Positions 1 to 7,505 of a stretch of 26,817 bases of DNA are shown one piece after another; within the stretch, counting starts at the first letter, position 1, and the number at the start of each line of letters is the position of its first letter. This DNA is from DAOUCV01 sp034432095 (lineage in GTDB: Bacteria > Chloroflexota > Dehalococcoidia > Dehalococcoidales > UBA2162): positions 1 through 26,817 of the forward strand of contig DAOUCV010000024.1 in assembly GCA_034432095.1 (NCBI GenBank). The letters run 5' to 3'. A program made the position numbers and the translations under genes. The notes under the pieces were generated by a model, which ran no database searches, was not told where the DNA came from, and saw nothing but the letters and a program-made list of their open reading frames with translations.

Positions 1-41
1 GTTTTCGCGACACGGCTAACTCCCTCGATTCTGAGTCTGGC

Positions 42-71
42 TTGACAGCAGGTTTCAAACAAGATTATAAT
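42..71 (+). promoter_or_regulatory. sigma-70-type promoter upstream of tRNA-like sequence
   Basis: A perfect -35 box TTGACA (42-47) and a perfect -10 box TATAAT (66-71) are separated by 18 bases. Transcription would begin near 78-80, just before the tRNA-Met-like sequence, so this was probably the promoter of a tRNA gene. No protein start follows within 200 bases on this strand. Confidence 0.6.
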
Positions 72-103
72 CCACATCAAGAAAGGAGGCAAGCGGTTGG
101 TCT

Positions 104-126
104 AGCAAGCGACTGGTTGCTTTTTT
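104..126 (+). terminator. possible short terminator hairpin
   Basis: AGCAA (104-108) pairs with TTGCT (117-121) and is followed by a run of T to 126. The stem is only five base pairs, so this may be chance. If real, it would stop transcription from the 42-71 promoter ahead of the tRNA-like 3' half, which fits a broken tRNA locus. Confidence 0.25.
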
Positions 127-135
127 GCCAACTTC

Positions 136-178
136 CTCATAAGCCCTTGGTCACTGGTTCAAATCCAGTCGCTGCCAC
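136..178 (+). pseudogene. 3' half of a tRNA-Met(CAU)-like gene
   Basis: The sequence has an anticodon loop CTCATAA (136-142, anticodon CAT at 138-140), a perfect five-base-pair T stem ACTGG/CCAGT around TTCAAAT, and an acceptor 3' strand CGCTGCC followed by A. The 5' half does not fit: the five bases before the loop (ACTTC) do not pair with GCCCT, and the upstream GGCAAGCG is an imperfect partner for CGCTGCC (one extra A). I read this as a tRNA whose 5' part has been lost or replaced, as happens at integration scars in tRNA genes. A highly diverged working tRNA cannot be excluded. Confidence 0.5.
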
Positions 179-263
179 GGTAAGTCCAGGATAAGGCTAG
201 GGGCAACCGCTGAAGATTCACACTTCAAGATACCCAGCCGTCATCTGATAATGCTATTAGAAG

Positions 264-292
264 TTTACTTTTGTTGCTGGTGGCTATATAAT
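264..292 (+). promoter_or_regulatory. promoter of the selenoprotein gene
   Basis: TTTACT (264-269) and a perfect TATAAT (287-292) are spaced by 17 bases. The predicted start of transcription is about 40 bases before the ATG at 339, which has a good ribosome binding site. Confidence 0.55.
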
Positions 293-338
293 TCATGGCA
301 GTCTGATTTTGAAATCAAAAATACGGAAGGAGATAGAA

Positions 339-2093
339 ATGGCCAAAACGTACAGGTGCTTGAACCCAGTGGGAATTCAGAAACCGGTAGATATAAAACC
401 GCTGGCGCCTCCGCTGGACACAATCAAAGGCAAGACAATATATCTATGCATCAATGCCGGCGGTGACCAGGATATCACCATCCCTCTACTGAGGAAGCTA
501 CCGGCGGAATACCCTGAGACTAACTGGAAAGTAAAAAGACAGTTCGGGTTCAGTGCCGAACTGACCGAAGAAGAAAAGAAAGAAGCCGATGCTATGATCG
601 CCGGCGTCATATGGTGACATGGCGCCATCTGGGAACAGTTGTTCCAGGTAGCCGATATCGAACAGTCAGGAATCCCGACTGTTTCGCTTATATATCCTGA
701 CCAGGCTGAGTGCTTCAGACAGGCGGCGCTCCTCGAAGGTTCACCGTATTTGAGATGGGTTGGCGTGTCCAGGACAATGCAGGGGCCTGAAGACGTTGAA
801 CGGTTCCTGCCCGAAGTATTCCACCAGTTGACCAGACCCCTCACTGAAGAAGAGAAAAAAGCCGGTCGTTATACTATCAACCAGGACAGAATCCTGTTTG
901 AAGGCACTCTTGAGGAAGCCGAGAGGTTCTACATGAAGACAGACCGATACCCGGCACTCGGCAACGCACCCATTGCCCGGTATACTGACGGTCTGCCAAT
1001 CATTGTACCGACCGAGGAAAGAGTCGCCGAAATGTTGAAAGGCACGAGCCACAAACCTGACGAAATTATACGATACCAGGCTGACCATACCGGCTTCGCC
1101 TTCCAGAGGGAAGGCAAAAAGAGGCGCAAGGGAGACCCCGTTCTTTTCCGTCCGGTTGACCGTATGGCCACAGTTGAACAGGTTGCGGTCAACGCCGTCA
1201 TGGCAGGCTGTACTCCGGAGATGTTCCCGGTCGTTCTTGCCATTGCTGAAGCCGGCGGTGGAGGTGGCGGTGACGGCAGAGGCAGTGTCGGCTTCTGCGT
1301 TAGCGGTCCTATCGCCAAGGAAATCGGTATGAACTTCGGTGTTGGACTGTTTGGACCCGGTAACCCGGCGAACAGGAGTCTTGCGCGCGCTGCCGAGCTG
1401 ATGTGGCGAAACTTCGGCGGCAATGTACCAAATGTGACCAATTGCGGCGTCATGGGCGCTCCTCTCTTCAACGTGATCCCGGAGGACATCGATTCGCTCC
1501 CCGAAGGCTGGAAGAGCCTGGGCGAAGAATACGATTACAAGAGGACTGATAATATTCTGTATACATTCAATTTCGGTCGCGGTGGCACCACCAATATCCA
1601 TCGCACCGAGTTTTCGCCCGGCGGTTACCGCGCCTTCATCAAGAGCGGACACGGCGGTGTGGCCAGGAGACTCGGCGTCAAAGGAATCCCCGGACCAAAG
1701 AACTGGCTCGAGTACTTCATCCCCGGCATCTGGCACGACAGGGAAGGGGGAATAACTATATTCATGCTACCGCAGATGGCATGGGCACTGCGTGAAGCCG
1801 GATTCAAGTCCAAGGACGAAGTCTATGAATGGATCTATCAGAAGAGCTTCACCACGATGAAGAATTACAGGACGCATTCCTGGCCTGATGTAAATACCAA
1901 CTCCTGGCTTGGTATCGAACCAAAATCGGGTAAACCGTATAAGGAGCTACCTGATGACTATATGGTCCCCTTTGTCAGAGACCCGTGGGAAAACTGTATC
2001 ATCGTTACCGGCGGCGGCGAAGAATATCCCCAGTGGATTGGAGCTCGCCGCCCGGGTTCCGACCCCGTCTACAGTATCGATGTCTGGCGATAA
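339..2093 (+). CDS. UGSC-family-like selenoprotein, in-frame TGA read as Sec93
   Basis: One reading frame runs from ATG 339 to TAA 2093 (584 residues) interrupted only by TGA at 615-617, which would be selenocysteine 93. The ATG is chosen because AAGGAG (327-332) lies six bases upstream. The frame and homology-like pattern continue smoothly: before the TGA is a Rossmann-like segment (ITIPLL, then EKKEADAMIAGVIW) and after it UHGAIWEQ, then EQSGIPTVSLIYPDQ, which resembles the UGSC (seleno)protein family where U-G-S-C sits at this place. The C-terminal part has DGLPIIVPTEERV (217-229), ATVEQVAVNAVMAGC (277-291) and a six-glycine run (306-311), also features I associate with that family. Function is unknown; a redox or Sec-dependent enzyme role is inference. 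Annotation pipelines would split this into two genes, a 93-codon fragment and a start-less second part. A nonsense mutation is the alternative, but the clean continuation, the following hairpin and selC in the same window argue for Sec. Confidence 0.78.
615..647 (+). promoter_or_regulatory. UGA codon with candidate bacterial SECIS hairpin
   Basis: After TGA 615-617, CTGG (629-632) pairs with CCAG (644-647); G633 is bulged; AAC (634-636) pairs with GTT (641-643); the loop is AGTT (637-640). The apical loop lies 20-23 bases past the UGA, within the distance known for bacterial SECIS elements recognised by SelB. A second self-complementary stretch ATGGCGCCAT (619-628) lies between. Structure was judged by eye, not folded by program. 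Confidence 0.55.
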
Positions 2094-2119
2094 GCCAGAC
2101 AAGCATTACGATGGGAACC

Positions 2120-2149
2120 AATAGGGTGCGGAAGTGTCCGCACCCTATT
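2120..2149 (+). terminator. strong terminator hairpin between convergent genes
   Basis: A perfect 13-base-pair stem (2120-2132 with 2137-2149) closes a four-base loop AGTG. It lies between the ends of two convergent genes. There is no T tract directly after it on the plus strand, so it may act mainly as an RNA 3'-end stabiliser or a bidirectional terminator. Confidence 0.65.
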
Positions 2150-2197
2150 GAATCTCGGTTCAATTATCTCGCTCGGTTGTCAACCTAAGGACTGCGG

Positions 2198-2482
2198 CTA
2201 AGGTGGGGTAGGATATTCTACCCAAGCACCTGGAGAATAAAATATCGCCCGGTCTTTCACCACAATCTGGAGCCGGAAAGGGCGCTCTGCTGTCACAGCA
2301 TCGAAGCACCCTTCAATGGCTATATGCCTTCTTGCCTTGCCCTCGAACTCGTAAAGAAGGAGGTCTCCAAGTGTTGATAATCTCTCGGTTTCAATCATCA
2401 CGTCCCCGAGTCCCTCTTTTTGTCTGACATAATCTAATGCTATCTTTTTGGCTTCATCCCTGGATAGTACACGTTCCGCCAT
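2198..2482 (-). CDS. small hypothetical protein (94 aa)
   Basis: I do not recognise this protein. It has no membrane segment or signal peptide. The N-terminal helix (SRDEAKKIALDYVRQKEG) followed by predicted beta strands (LLLYEFEGKA, RLQIVVKDRAIFY) weakly recalls PepSY-like small domains, which is not enough for a call. ATG 2482 is preferred over the GTG one codon upstream because AAAGGAGG lies at a proper distance of six bases. It stands alone, convergent with the selenoprotein gene and separated from the hyp operon by a tRNA relic. Confidence 0.65.
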   Translation of the reverse strand: MAERVLSRDEAKKIALDYVRQKEGLGDVMIETERLSTLGDLLLYEFEGKARRHIAIEGCFDAVTAERPFRLQIVVKDRAIFYSPGAWVEYPTPP

Positions 2483-2586
2483 CACCCGCCTCCTTTGTCT
2501 ACGATACTAACCCACCAGGTCTGGGGTATCAAATAATGTTTTCCTTCCTATGAAGGTGTATTCCAGGTTTGCTGAGCCCCCTCCGG

Positions 2587-2609
2587 GGTTCAAATCCACC
2601 CGCTGCCAC
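2587..2609 (+). repeat. second tRNA 3'-end relic, repeat of 156-178
   Basis: This 23-base stretch matches 156-178 at 21 of 23 positions (GGTTCAAATCCA, two differing bases, CGCTGCCAC). Unlike the copy at 156-178, its T stem is imperfect (CGGGG against CCACC) and nothing upstream forms an anticodon arm. It lies 12 bases before the end of hypE. Together the two copies flank the selenoprotein gene and the small hypothetical gene. Confidence 0.5.
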
Positions 2610-2620
2610 TTAAGGCAAAG

Positions 2621-3625
2621 CTAGCAGATTCTGGGTAATAACTCGCCAACAAGCATATCTATGACCCGGGATGCGCCGAGACTGGTCTTCATCACCACCC
2701 GGCCGGCATGTTCGGCGACAACCTCCCCGATAATAGCTGAATGAGTGCCATATTGGTTACGGCGCATCCTTGTACATACTTCCTCAGCCTCTGACGGTGG
2801 GACTACTGCCACCAGTCTCCCCTCACAAGCCACATAGAGAGGGTCAAAGCCCAGGAGTTCACAAGCCGCGCGCACCGCATCCTGCACCGGTATTTTCTCC
2901 TCCTCTATCCTGATGCCCACTCGCGACTGCTGGGCAAATTCATTGAGGGTGCTGGCTAAGCCCCCTCTGGTAGGGTCACGGAGGCAATGAATCTTCTTAG
3001 AAGCCTCCAGCATTTCCGCCACCAGCTTGCCCAGAGGAGCACAATCACTTTCAATCGGTAGCGAGAATTTAAACCCTTCGCGCTGACTCAGCACAGCGAT
3101 GCCGTGCTCACCGATAGAACCACTGAGAATCACCTTGTCGCCGGGTTGAGCATTAGCACCGGAAATATCCACACCTGGAGGAATAACCCCTATGCCAGCG
3201 GTATTGATGAAAAGCTTATCAGCGCTGCCCCGATTTACTACCTTGGTATCACCGGTGACCACCTTCACCTCAGCTTCATCCGCCGCTTCTTGAACGGAGG
3301 TCATTATCTTTCGCAGGTCAGCCAGGGGAAACCCCTCTTCAATAACAAGGGATATACTCAGGTAAAGAGGCTTGGCGCCGCTCATCGCCAGGTCGTTCAC
3401 CGTACCGCATACCGCCAGCCTGCCAATATCTCCGCCCGGGAAGAATATGGGAGTGACCACATAACTATCGGTAGTAAAAGCTAGCTGCCCGCTTAGCTCG
3501 AAAACAGCCGAATCATCCAGTTTATCCAGTAATGAATTCTTGAACAAAGGAACGAAGTTTTTCTCCACCAGGTCGTGGCTGAGCTTGCCACCGCTACCGT
3601 GGGCGAGCAGAATCCTATCCTCCAT
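2621..3625 (-). CDS. hypE: hydrogenase maturation protein HypE
   Basis: HypE dehydrates the carbamoyl group, received from HypF on its C-terminal cysteine, to a thiocyanate that becomes the CN ligand of the [NiFe]-hydrogenase iron. The protein begins MEDRILLAHGSGGK, typical of HypE, holds AIRS/PurM-type ATP-binding segments (AVFELSGQLAFTTDSYVV, GDTKVV, RDPTRGGLASTLNE), and ends in PRIC, the required terminal Cys. About 334 residues is normal. I use ATG 3625 because GGAGGGGG lies just before it; ATG 3637 in the same frame overlaps that ribosome binding site. It overlaps the end of hypD by 11 bases, so it is the last gene of a translationally coupled hypFCDE operon. Confidence 0.96.
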   Translation of the reverse strand: MEDRILLAHGSGGKLSHDLVEKNFVPLFKNSLLDKLDDSAVFELSGQLAFTTDSYVVTPIFFPGGDIGRLAVCGTVNDLAMSGAKPLYLSISLVIEEGFPLADLRKIMTSVQEAADEAEVKVVTGDTKVVNRGSADKLFINTAGIGVIPPGVDISGANAQPGDKVILSGSIGEHGIAVLSQREGFKFSLPIESDCAPLGKLVAEMLEASKKIHCLRDPTRGGLASTLNEFAQQSRVGIRIEEEKIPVQDAVRAACELLGFDPLYVACEGRLVAVVPPSEAEEVCTRMRRNQYGTHSAIIGEVVAEHAGRVVMKTSLGASRVIDMLVGELLPRIC

Positions 3626-4709
3626 AGCCCCCTCCATAAAGGTAGTAGGTCGAACAAGAGCCCTCCGAGGAGACCATGCATGGCCCTACAGGATGTTCCG
3701 GACTACAGACCCGACGGAAGAGTTTGCAATCGGGGGGAGTTTTAACCCCACGCAGGATGTCACCACACAGGCACCCTTCAGCCTCACGGGGAGGCTCTAA
3801 TTCAATCTTAAAAGCATGCTCGGCATCGAAGCGTCGGAATTCCTTCCGCAACATCAGCCCGCTTTGCGGCACCACCCCTATCCCTCTCCAGCTCGCGTCA
3901 CACGGCTCGAAGACCTGATTCATAACCTCCAGAGCACGCTGGTTGCCCTCGGGTCTGACCCCGCGGCGGTAGGCTATCTCAACCCTAGGCCTGCCACTCT
4001 CTATCTGTGCCACCAGCATATCAATACAGAGGAGAATATCCAGAGGTTCGAAGCCAGAGATGACACAAGCAATGCCATAATCGCGAGGTACGAAGCCGTA
4101 GGGATAGGAACCGATGATGGCACTGACATGACCGGGGCAAATAATGCCATCGAGCCTCACCTCACCGGCATCTAAAATAGCCTTTATCACCGGGGGACAC
4201 AGCTTATGGAGAGAAAGGATGTAGTAATTATTAATCCCTTCCTGCGCTGCTTCGAGGATAGAGGCAGCAACCGTCGGAGCAGTGGTCTCGAAGCCGATAC
4301 CGAGGAAAACGACGGACTTTAACGGGTTACTTCTGGCAATATTGAGGGCGTCCTGAGTGGAATAAACGATTCTGACATCAGCGCCCTCAGCCTTAACCTG
4401 CGCCAGACTGGAGTAACTTCCGGGAACTCTAACCATGTCACCAAAGGTGGCGATGATAACATCGGGAAGACGAGCCAGGGCGACCGCCTTATCCAGGTCA
4501 GCATTAGCGCTAACACAGACCGGGCAACCGGGACCTGAGAGCATCTCAATGGTAGGAGGTAAAAGCTGGCGGATACCGTGCTTGAAGATGGCTACCGTAT
4601 GTCCACCACAGAACTCCATAAACCTCACCGGCTTGGTTGAGCGGCGCTTAATCCTATCGATAAGCCGCTTACCCAGCCCGGAATCACGATATTCGTCTAT
4701 GAACCTCAT
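3615..4709 (-). CDS. hypD: hydrogenase maturation protein HypD
   Basis: HypD is the iron-sulfur scaffold on which, with HypC, the Fe(CN)2CO group of [NiFe]-hydrogenase is built. Visible signatures are CGGHT (34-38) and GPGCPVC (59-65), the conserved redox-active Cys and His region, and a C-terminal cysteine-rich part (CLCGD, then PPDCKLFRRVC, then GPCMVSSEGSC) that carries the [4Fe-4S] cluster. Length 364 residues is usual. Its ATG overlaps the hypC stop by ATGA, indicating coupled translation and 1:1 production with its partner. Confidence 0.97.
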   Translation of the reverse strand: MRFIDEYRDSGLGKRLIDRIKRRSTKPVRFMEFCGGHTVAIFKHGIRQLLPPTIEMLSGPGCPVCVSANADLDKAVALARLPDVIIATFGDMVRVPGSYSSLAQVKAEGADVRIVYSTQDALNIARSNPLKSVVFLGIGFETTAPTVAASILEAAQEGINNYYILSLHKLCPPVIKAILDAGEVRLDGIICPGHVSAIIGSYPYGFVPRDYGIACVISGFEPLDILLCIDMLVAQIESGRPRVEIAYRRGVRPEGNQRALEVMNQVFEPCDASWRGIGVVPQSGLMLRKEFRRFDAEHAFKIELEPPREAEGCLCGDILRGVKTPPDCKLFRRVCSPEHPVGPCMVSSEGSCSTYYLYGGGYGG

Positions 4710-4930
4710 TCCCCAGATGCTCCTGCAATCTCTTCTAACAGCTTGAGTGTTTCCTTGGCTTCAGCTTCGTCAATGATATTGATGGCATAACCGGTGTGCA
4801 GTAGCACATAGTCGCCTACCTTGACCTCCGGGGTGAGAAAGATACTGACCTTACGCCCTACCCCTCCCACCTCAACCTCAGCCTGTTGACCGTCTATTGA
4901 TTTAACCAAGGCAGGGATTGCCAGACACAT
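4706..4930 (-). CDS. hypC: hydrogenase assembly chaperone HypC
   Basis: HypC is a small chaperone that binds HypD and delivers the Fe(CN)2CO group to the hydrogenase large subunit precursor. It begins MCLAIP, with the essential Cys2 exposed after Met removal, and has the family pattern VGDYVLLHTGYAINIIDE. At 74 residues it is of standard size. GGGAGGGG lies upstream, within the end of hypF. There are two bases between hypF and hypC and a four-base overlap with hypD. Confidence 0.97.
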   Translation of the reverse strand: MCLAIPALVKSIDGQQAEVEVGGVGRKVSIFLTPEVKVGDYVLLHTGYAINIIDEAEAKETLKLLEEIAGASGE

Positions 4931-4932
4931 AC

Positions 4933-7233
4933 TCAGTCCCCTCCCTGAGCAAAATTGGCGATAACCGCCTGCCCCACAGAAATCCCTCCGTCATTTACCG
5001 GCACCTCACTGTGGGTTAATACCTCCAGCCCGGCCTCTTCCAGAGCGGCTACAGTCAACCGTAAGAGCAATCGGTTCTGGAATACCCCACCACTTAAAGC
5101 CACCTTGTTAATACCAGTGCCATTGCTCAGATGCCTACACATCTGCACTACCAGCTGGGCTATAGTACGGTGGAACTTCATTGATATATTAGCTGGAGAA
5201 ACTCCTTTATGGATATCAGCGATAATAGCTGAGAAAAGCTCAGCAAAGTGTACTATATTTATACTCTCCTGCTCAACGATAGAGAAAGGATAACAGCCAG
5301 TCTCACTTTCATTGGCGAGCATCTCCAGCTCAGTGGCTGCCTGAGCCTCATAGTCTATTCTGCCTCGTATTCCGATTAAGGCTGACACCGCATCGAAAAG
5401 CCGCCCACAGCTGGAGGTCAGGGGAGAGTTAATTCTTCCCCTTACCTGTTTCCTGACCAACTCAATTTCCAGGCTATCCACCTGACTCAAGAAAGGAAGA
5501 CTCTGATTTAGAGCGTCTTCCCCAAGTAGACTGGCTAGATAGCTGATAGCCATACGATAGGGTCTCTTTATCGCCGCCGTGCCGCCGGGCAGAGGTACAT
5601 ACTGAAAGTGCCCCAAACGCTTAAAACCCCTGTAGTCCGCAAACAGAAATTCCCCGCCCCAGATGTGGCCATCGCTACCAAATCCCGTGCCATCGAAGGC
5701 AACGCCGATGACCGAATGCTGAACGCCATTGTCCACCAGACAACTAACAATATGAGCATGATGGTGTTGAATCGGGACAGACTTCATACCCGGGGACCCC
5801 TCGGCTATTGTCTTAGCGTACTTGGTGGACAGGTACTCAGGGTGCATATCGTAGGCTATAATCCTGGGCTGGATGCGGAAGAGTTTCTTATAAAGCTCAA
5901 TAGTGTTTTCAAAGTGCTCCAGAGTCTCCAAGTTTTCCATATCACCGATGTGCTGGCTCAAAAAAGCGTAGTCGTCCCTGGTGAGACAAAAAGTGTTCTT
6001 AACCTCAGCCCCACAAGCCAGCACCTGCTTTGCCCTGAAGGGAAGGTGAATGGGGTAAGGGGCGTAGCCCCGGGCTCGTCGGATGAGCTGAGGCCTGCCC
6101 CTCTCCACCATCGCCACGCTATCGTCGTAGCGCGCATAGATGTCCCGGTTATGGAGCAAGAAGTAGTCGGCAATCCCACCGAGCCTCCTCAGTGCCTCCT
6201 CATTGTCCTTGGCGATAGGCTCTTCACTCAGATTACCACTGGTCATCACCAAGGGCAGTCCGGTCTCCCTGAGCAACAGATGGTGCAACGGGGTATAGGG
6301 CAGCATTACCCCGAGGTAATTGAGCTGGGGCGCTACGGCCGGCGAGATTGAGGAACCTGCTTTCCACCTCAAGAGCACGATGGGGCAGCGAGGGGAGGAA
6401 AGAAGTTCCTCTTCAGTGCTGGAAACATAGCAGTGCTCCCTGATGTCATTCATGGTAGCCAGCATTATAGCCAGGGGCTTAGCGGGCCGTTTTTTCCTCT
6501 CCCTAAGGAGCTGTATTGCTTGTTCATTCGTGGCATCACACGCCAAAAGAAAGCCGCCCAAGCCCTTTATGGCTAGAACCCTGCCTTCCCGGAGCAGCCT
6601 GCTAGCTGTCCCCAGGGCATCACCTTCTGAAATGGGCTTACCGCTGCTGTCCACCAGTTGCAGGCTGGGACCACAGACAGGGCAGGCATTGGGCTGAGCA
6701 TGAAAGCGTCGGTCCAGAGGGTCGTCATACTCCTGCTGGCATCGGGAACACATCTTGAAGTTCCGCATGGTGGTTTTGGGTCGGTCGTAGGGGATGTCCT
6801 CAATAATGGTGAAGCGTGGACCACAGTTAGTGCAGTTGGTGAAGGGATAGCGATAGCGCCTGTCCTTGGCATCCAGAACCTCACTCAGGCAGGCTTGGCA
6901 GGTAGCAATGTCCGGAGATATGAGCTGGTATTTACCTTCTTCAGAGATGCTATCTCGGATTTCAAAATGCTTGTAGCCGATAGCCGGCCCGCGGCGGCTG
7001 GTAATGCCCTGGATACGGGCTAAGGGGGGAGCCAGAGCCTCAAGCTCAGCCAAGAATTGCTCCAGGTCCCCTTGCTCACCCTCAACATCAATTTTGACAT
7101 CCCCCGAGGTATTACAAACCCAGCCCTTCAGGTTGTGCCTAGTGGCCAATTGATAGATGAAAGGACGAAAACCAACCCCTTGCACTACCCCACGAATGCT
7201 GATTCCCACCCTGTAGACATCGCTAGAAAGCAT
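4933..7233 (-). CDS. hypF: carbamoyltransferase HypF
   Basis: HypF uses carbamoyl phosphate and ATP to make carbamoyl-adenylate and transfers the carbamoyl group to the C-terminal Cys of HypE. All four family domains are in order: acylphosphatase (about 1-95, with GVVQGVGFRPF), two zinc fingers of the C-x2-C-x18-C-x2-C type (CQAC...CTNC and CSRC...CPVC, about 110-190), a YrdC-like domain (about 205-390, KGLGGFLLACDA and a KRRP-like segment), and a Kae1-like carbamoyltransferase domain (about 400-760, with QHHHAHI and AFDGTGFG). Length 766 residues is normal. It is the first gene of the operon. No hydrogenase structural genes lie in the window, so the clients are encoded elsewhere. Confidence 0.97.
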   Translation of the reverse strand: MLSSDVYRVGISIRGVVQGVGFRPFIYQLATRHNLKGWVCNTSGDVKIDVEGEQGDLEQFLAELEALAPPLARIQGITSRRGPAIGYKHFEIRDSISEEGKYQLISPDIATCQACLSEVLDAKDRRYRYPFTNCTNCGPRFTIIEDIPYDRPKTTMRNFKMCSRCQQEYDDPLDRRFHAQPNACPVCGPSLQLVDSSGKPISEGDALGTASRLLREGRVLAIKGLGGFLLACDATNEQAIQLLRERKKRPAKPLAIMLATMNDIREHCYVSSTEEELLSSPRCPIVLLRWKAGSSISPAVAPQLNYLGVMLPYTPLHHLLLRETGLPLVMTSGNLSEEPIAKDNEEALRRLGGIADYFLLHNRDIYARYDDSVAMVERGRPQLIRRARGYAPYPIHLPFRAKQVLACGAEVKNTFCLTRDDYAFLSQHIGDMENLETLEHFENTIELYKKLFRIQPRIIAYDMHPEYLSTKYAKTIAEGSPGMKSVPIQHHHAHIVSCLVDNGVQHSVIGVAFDGTGFGSDGHIWGGEFLFADYRGFKRLGHFQYVPLPGGTAAIKRPYRMAISYLASLLGEDALNQSLPFLSQVDSLEIELVRKQVRGRINSPLTSSCGRLFDAVSALIGIRGRIDYEAQAATELEMLANESETGCYPFSIVEQESINIVHFAELFSAIIADIHKGVSPANISMKFHRTIAQLVVQMCRHLSNGTGINKVALSGGVFQNRLLLRLTVAALEEAGLEVLTHSEVPVNDGGISVGQAVIANFAQGGD

Positions 7234-7326
7234 TGTCTTCTTCTACAATGGAGCTAAGACGGAAGAATGGCAGTCAATGTGGCAAAATCGGCAACCCCGG
7301 AAGAATAGACGTCATTTCTCACTTCT

Positions 7327-7356
7327 ATAATATTATACGGCAAGAAGTAGCGTCAA
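7327..7356 (-). promoter_or_regulatory. promoter of the hypFCDE operon
   Basis: On the minus strand, TTGACG (complement of 7351-7356) and TATTAT (complement of 7327-7332) are 18 bases apart. An overlapping better -10 box TATAAT (complement of 7332-7337) would leave only 13 bases. The leader to the hypF ATG is about 85 bases. Confidence 0.45.
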
Positions 7357-7412
7357 GCTGTCCCCGGGCATACACAACGTAACTGCCTTAGCCCTCTATT
7401 CCGCCTAACACC

Positions 7413-7441
7413 TTGTCATTCCACAGTTTTTCTGCTAAATT
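7413..7441 (+). promoter_or_regulatory. candidate promoter of the ligase–peptidase pair
   Basis: TTGTCA (7413-7418) and TAAATT (7436-7441) with a 17-base spacer precede the ATG at 7506. It is divergent from the hyp operon promoter about 60 bases away, so the 270-base gap appears to hold both promoters. Confidence 0.35.
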
Positions 7442-7505
7442 TTGTAAGGAAGTACTGGTGTCCCATTAGAGATACCGATACCTTTCGTCAGTAGAAAGAC
7501 ATTAA

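Noticed and set aside
615..617. TGA read as tryptophan (alternative genetic code)
   Set aside because: Several sure genes here (hypC, hypF, dppD, dnaB) end in TGA, so TGA is a normal stop in this genome.
741..1736. A 331-codon open frame on the minus strand
   Set aside because: It is a shadow of the selenoprotein gene, with no plausible domain and no promoter.
5608..6351. A 247-codon open frame on the plus strand
   Set aside because: It lies wholly antisense inside hypF, whose zinc-finger and YrdC domains are certain; the frame has no ribosome binding site or family motif.
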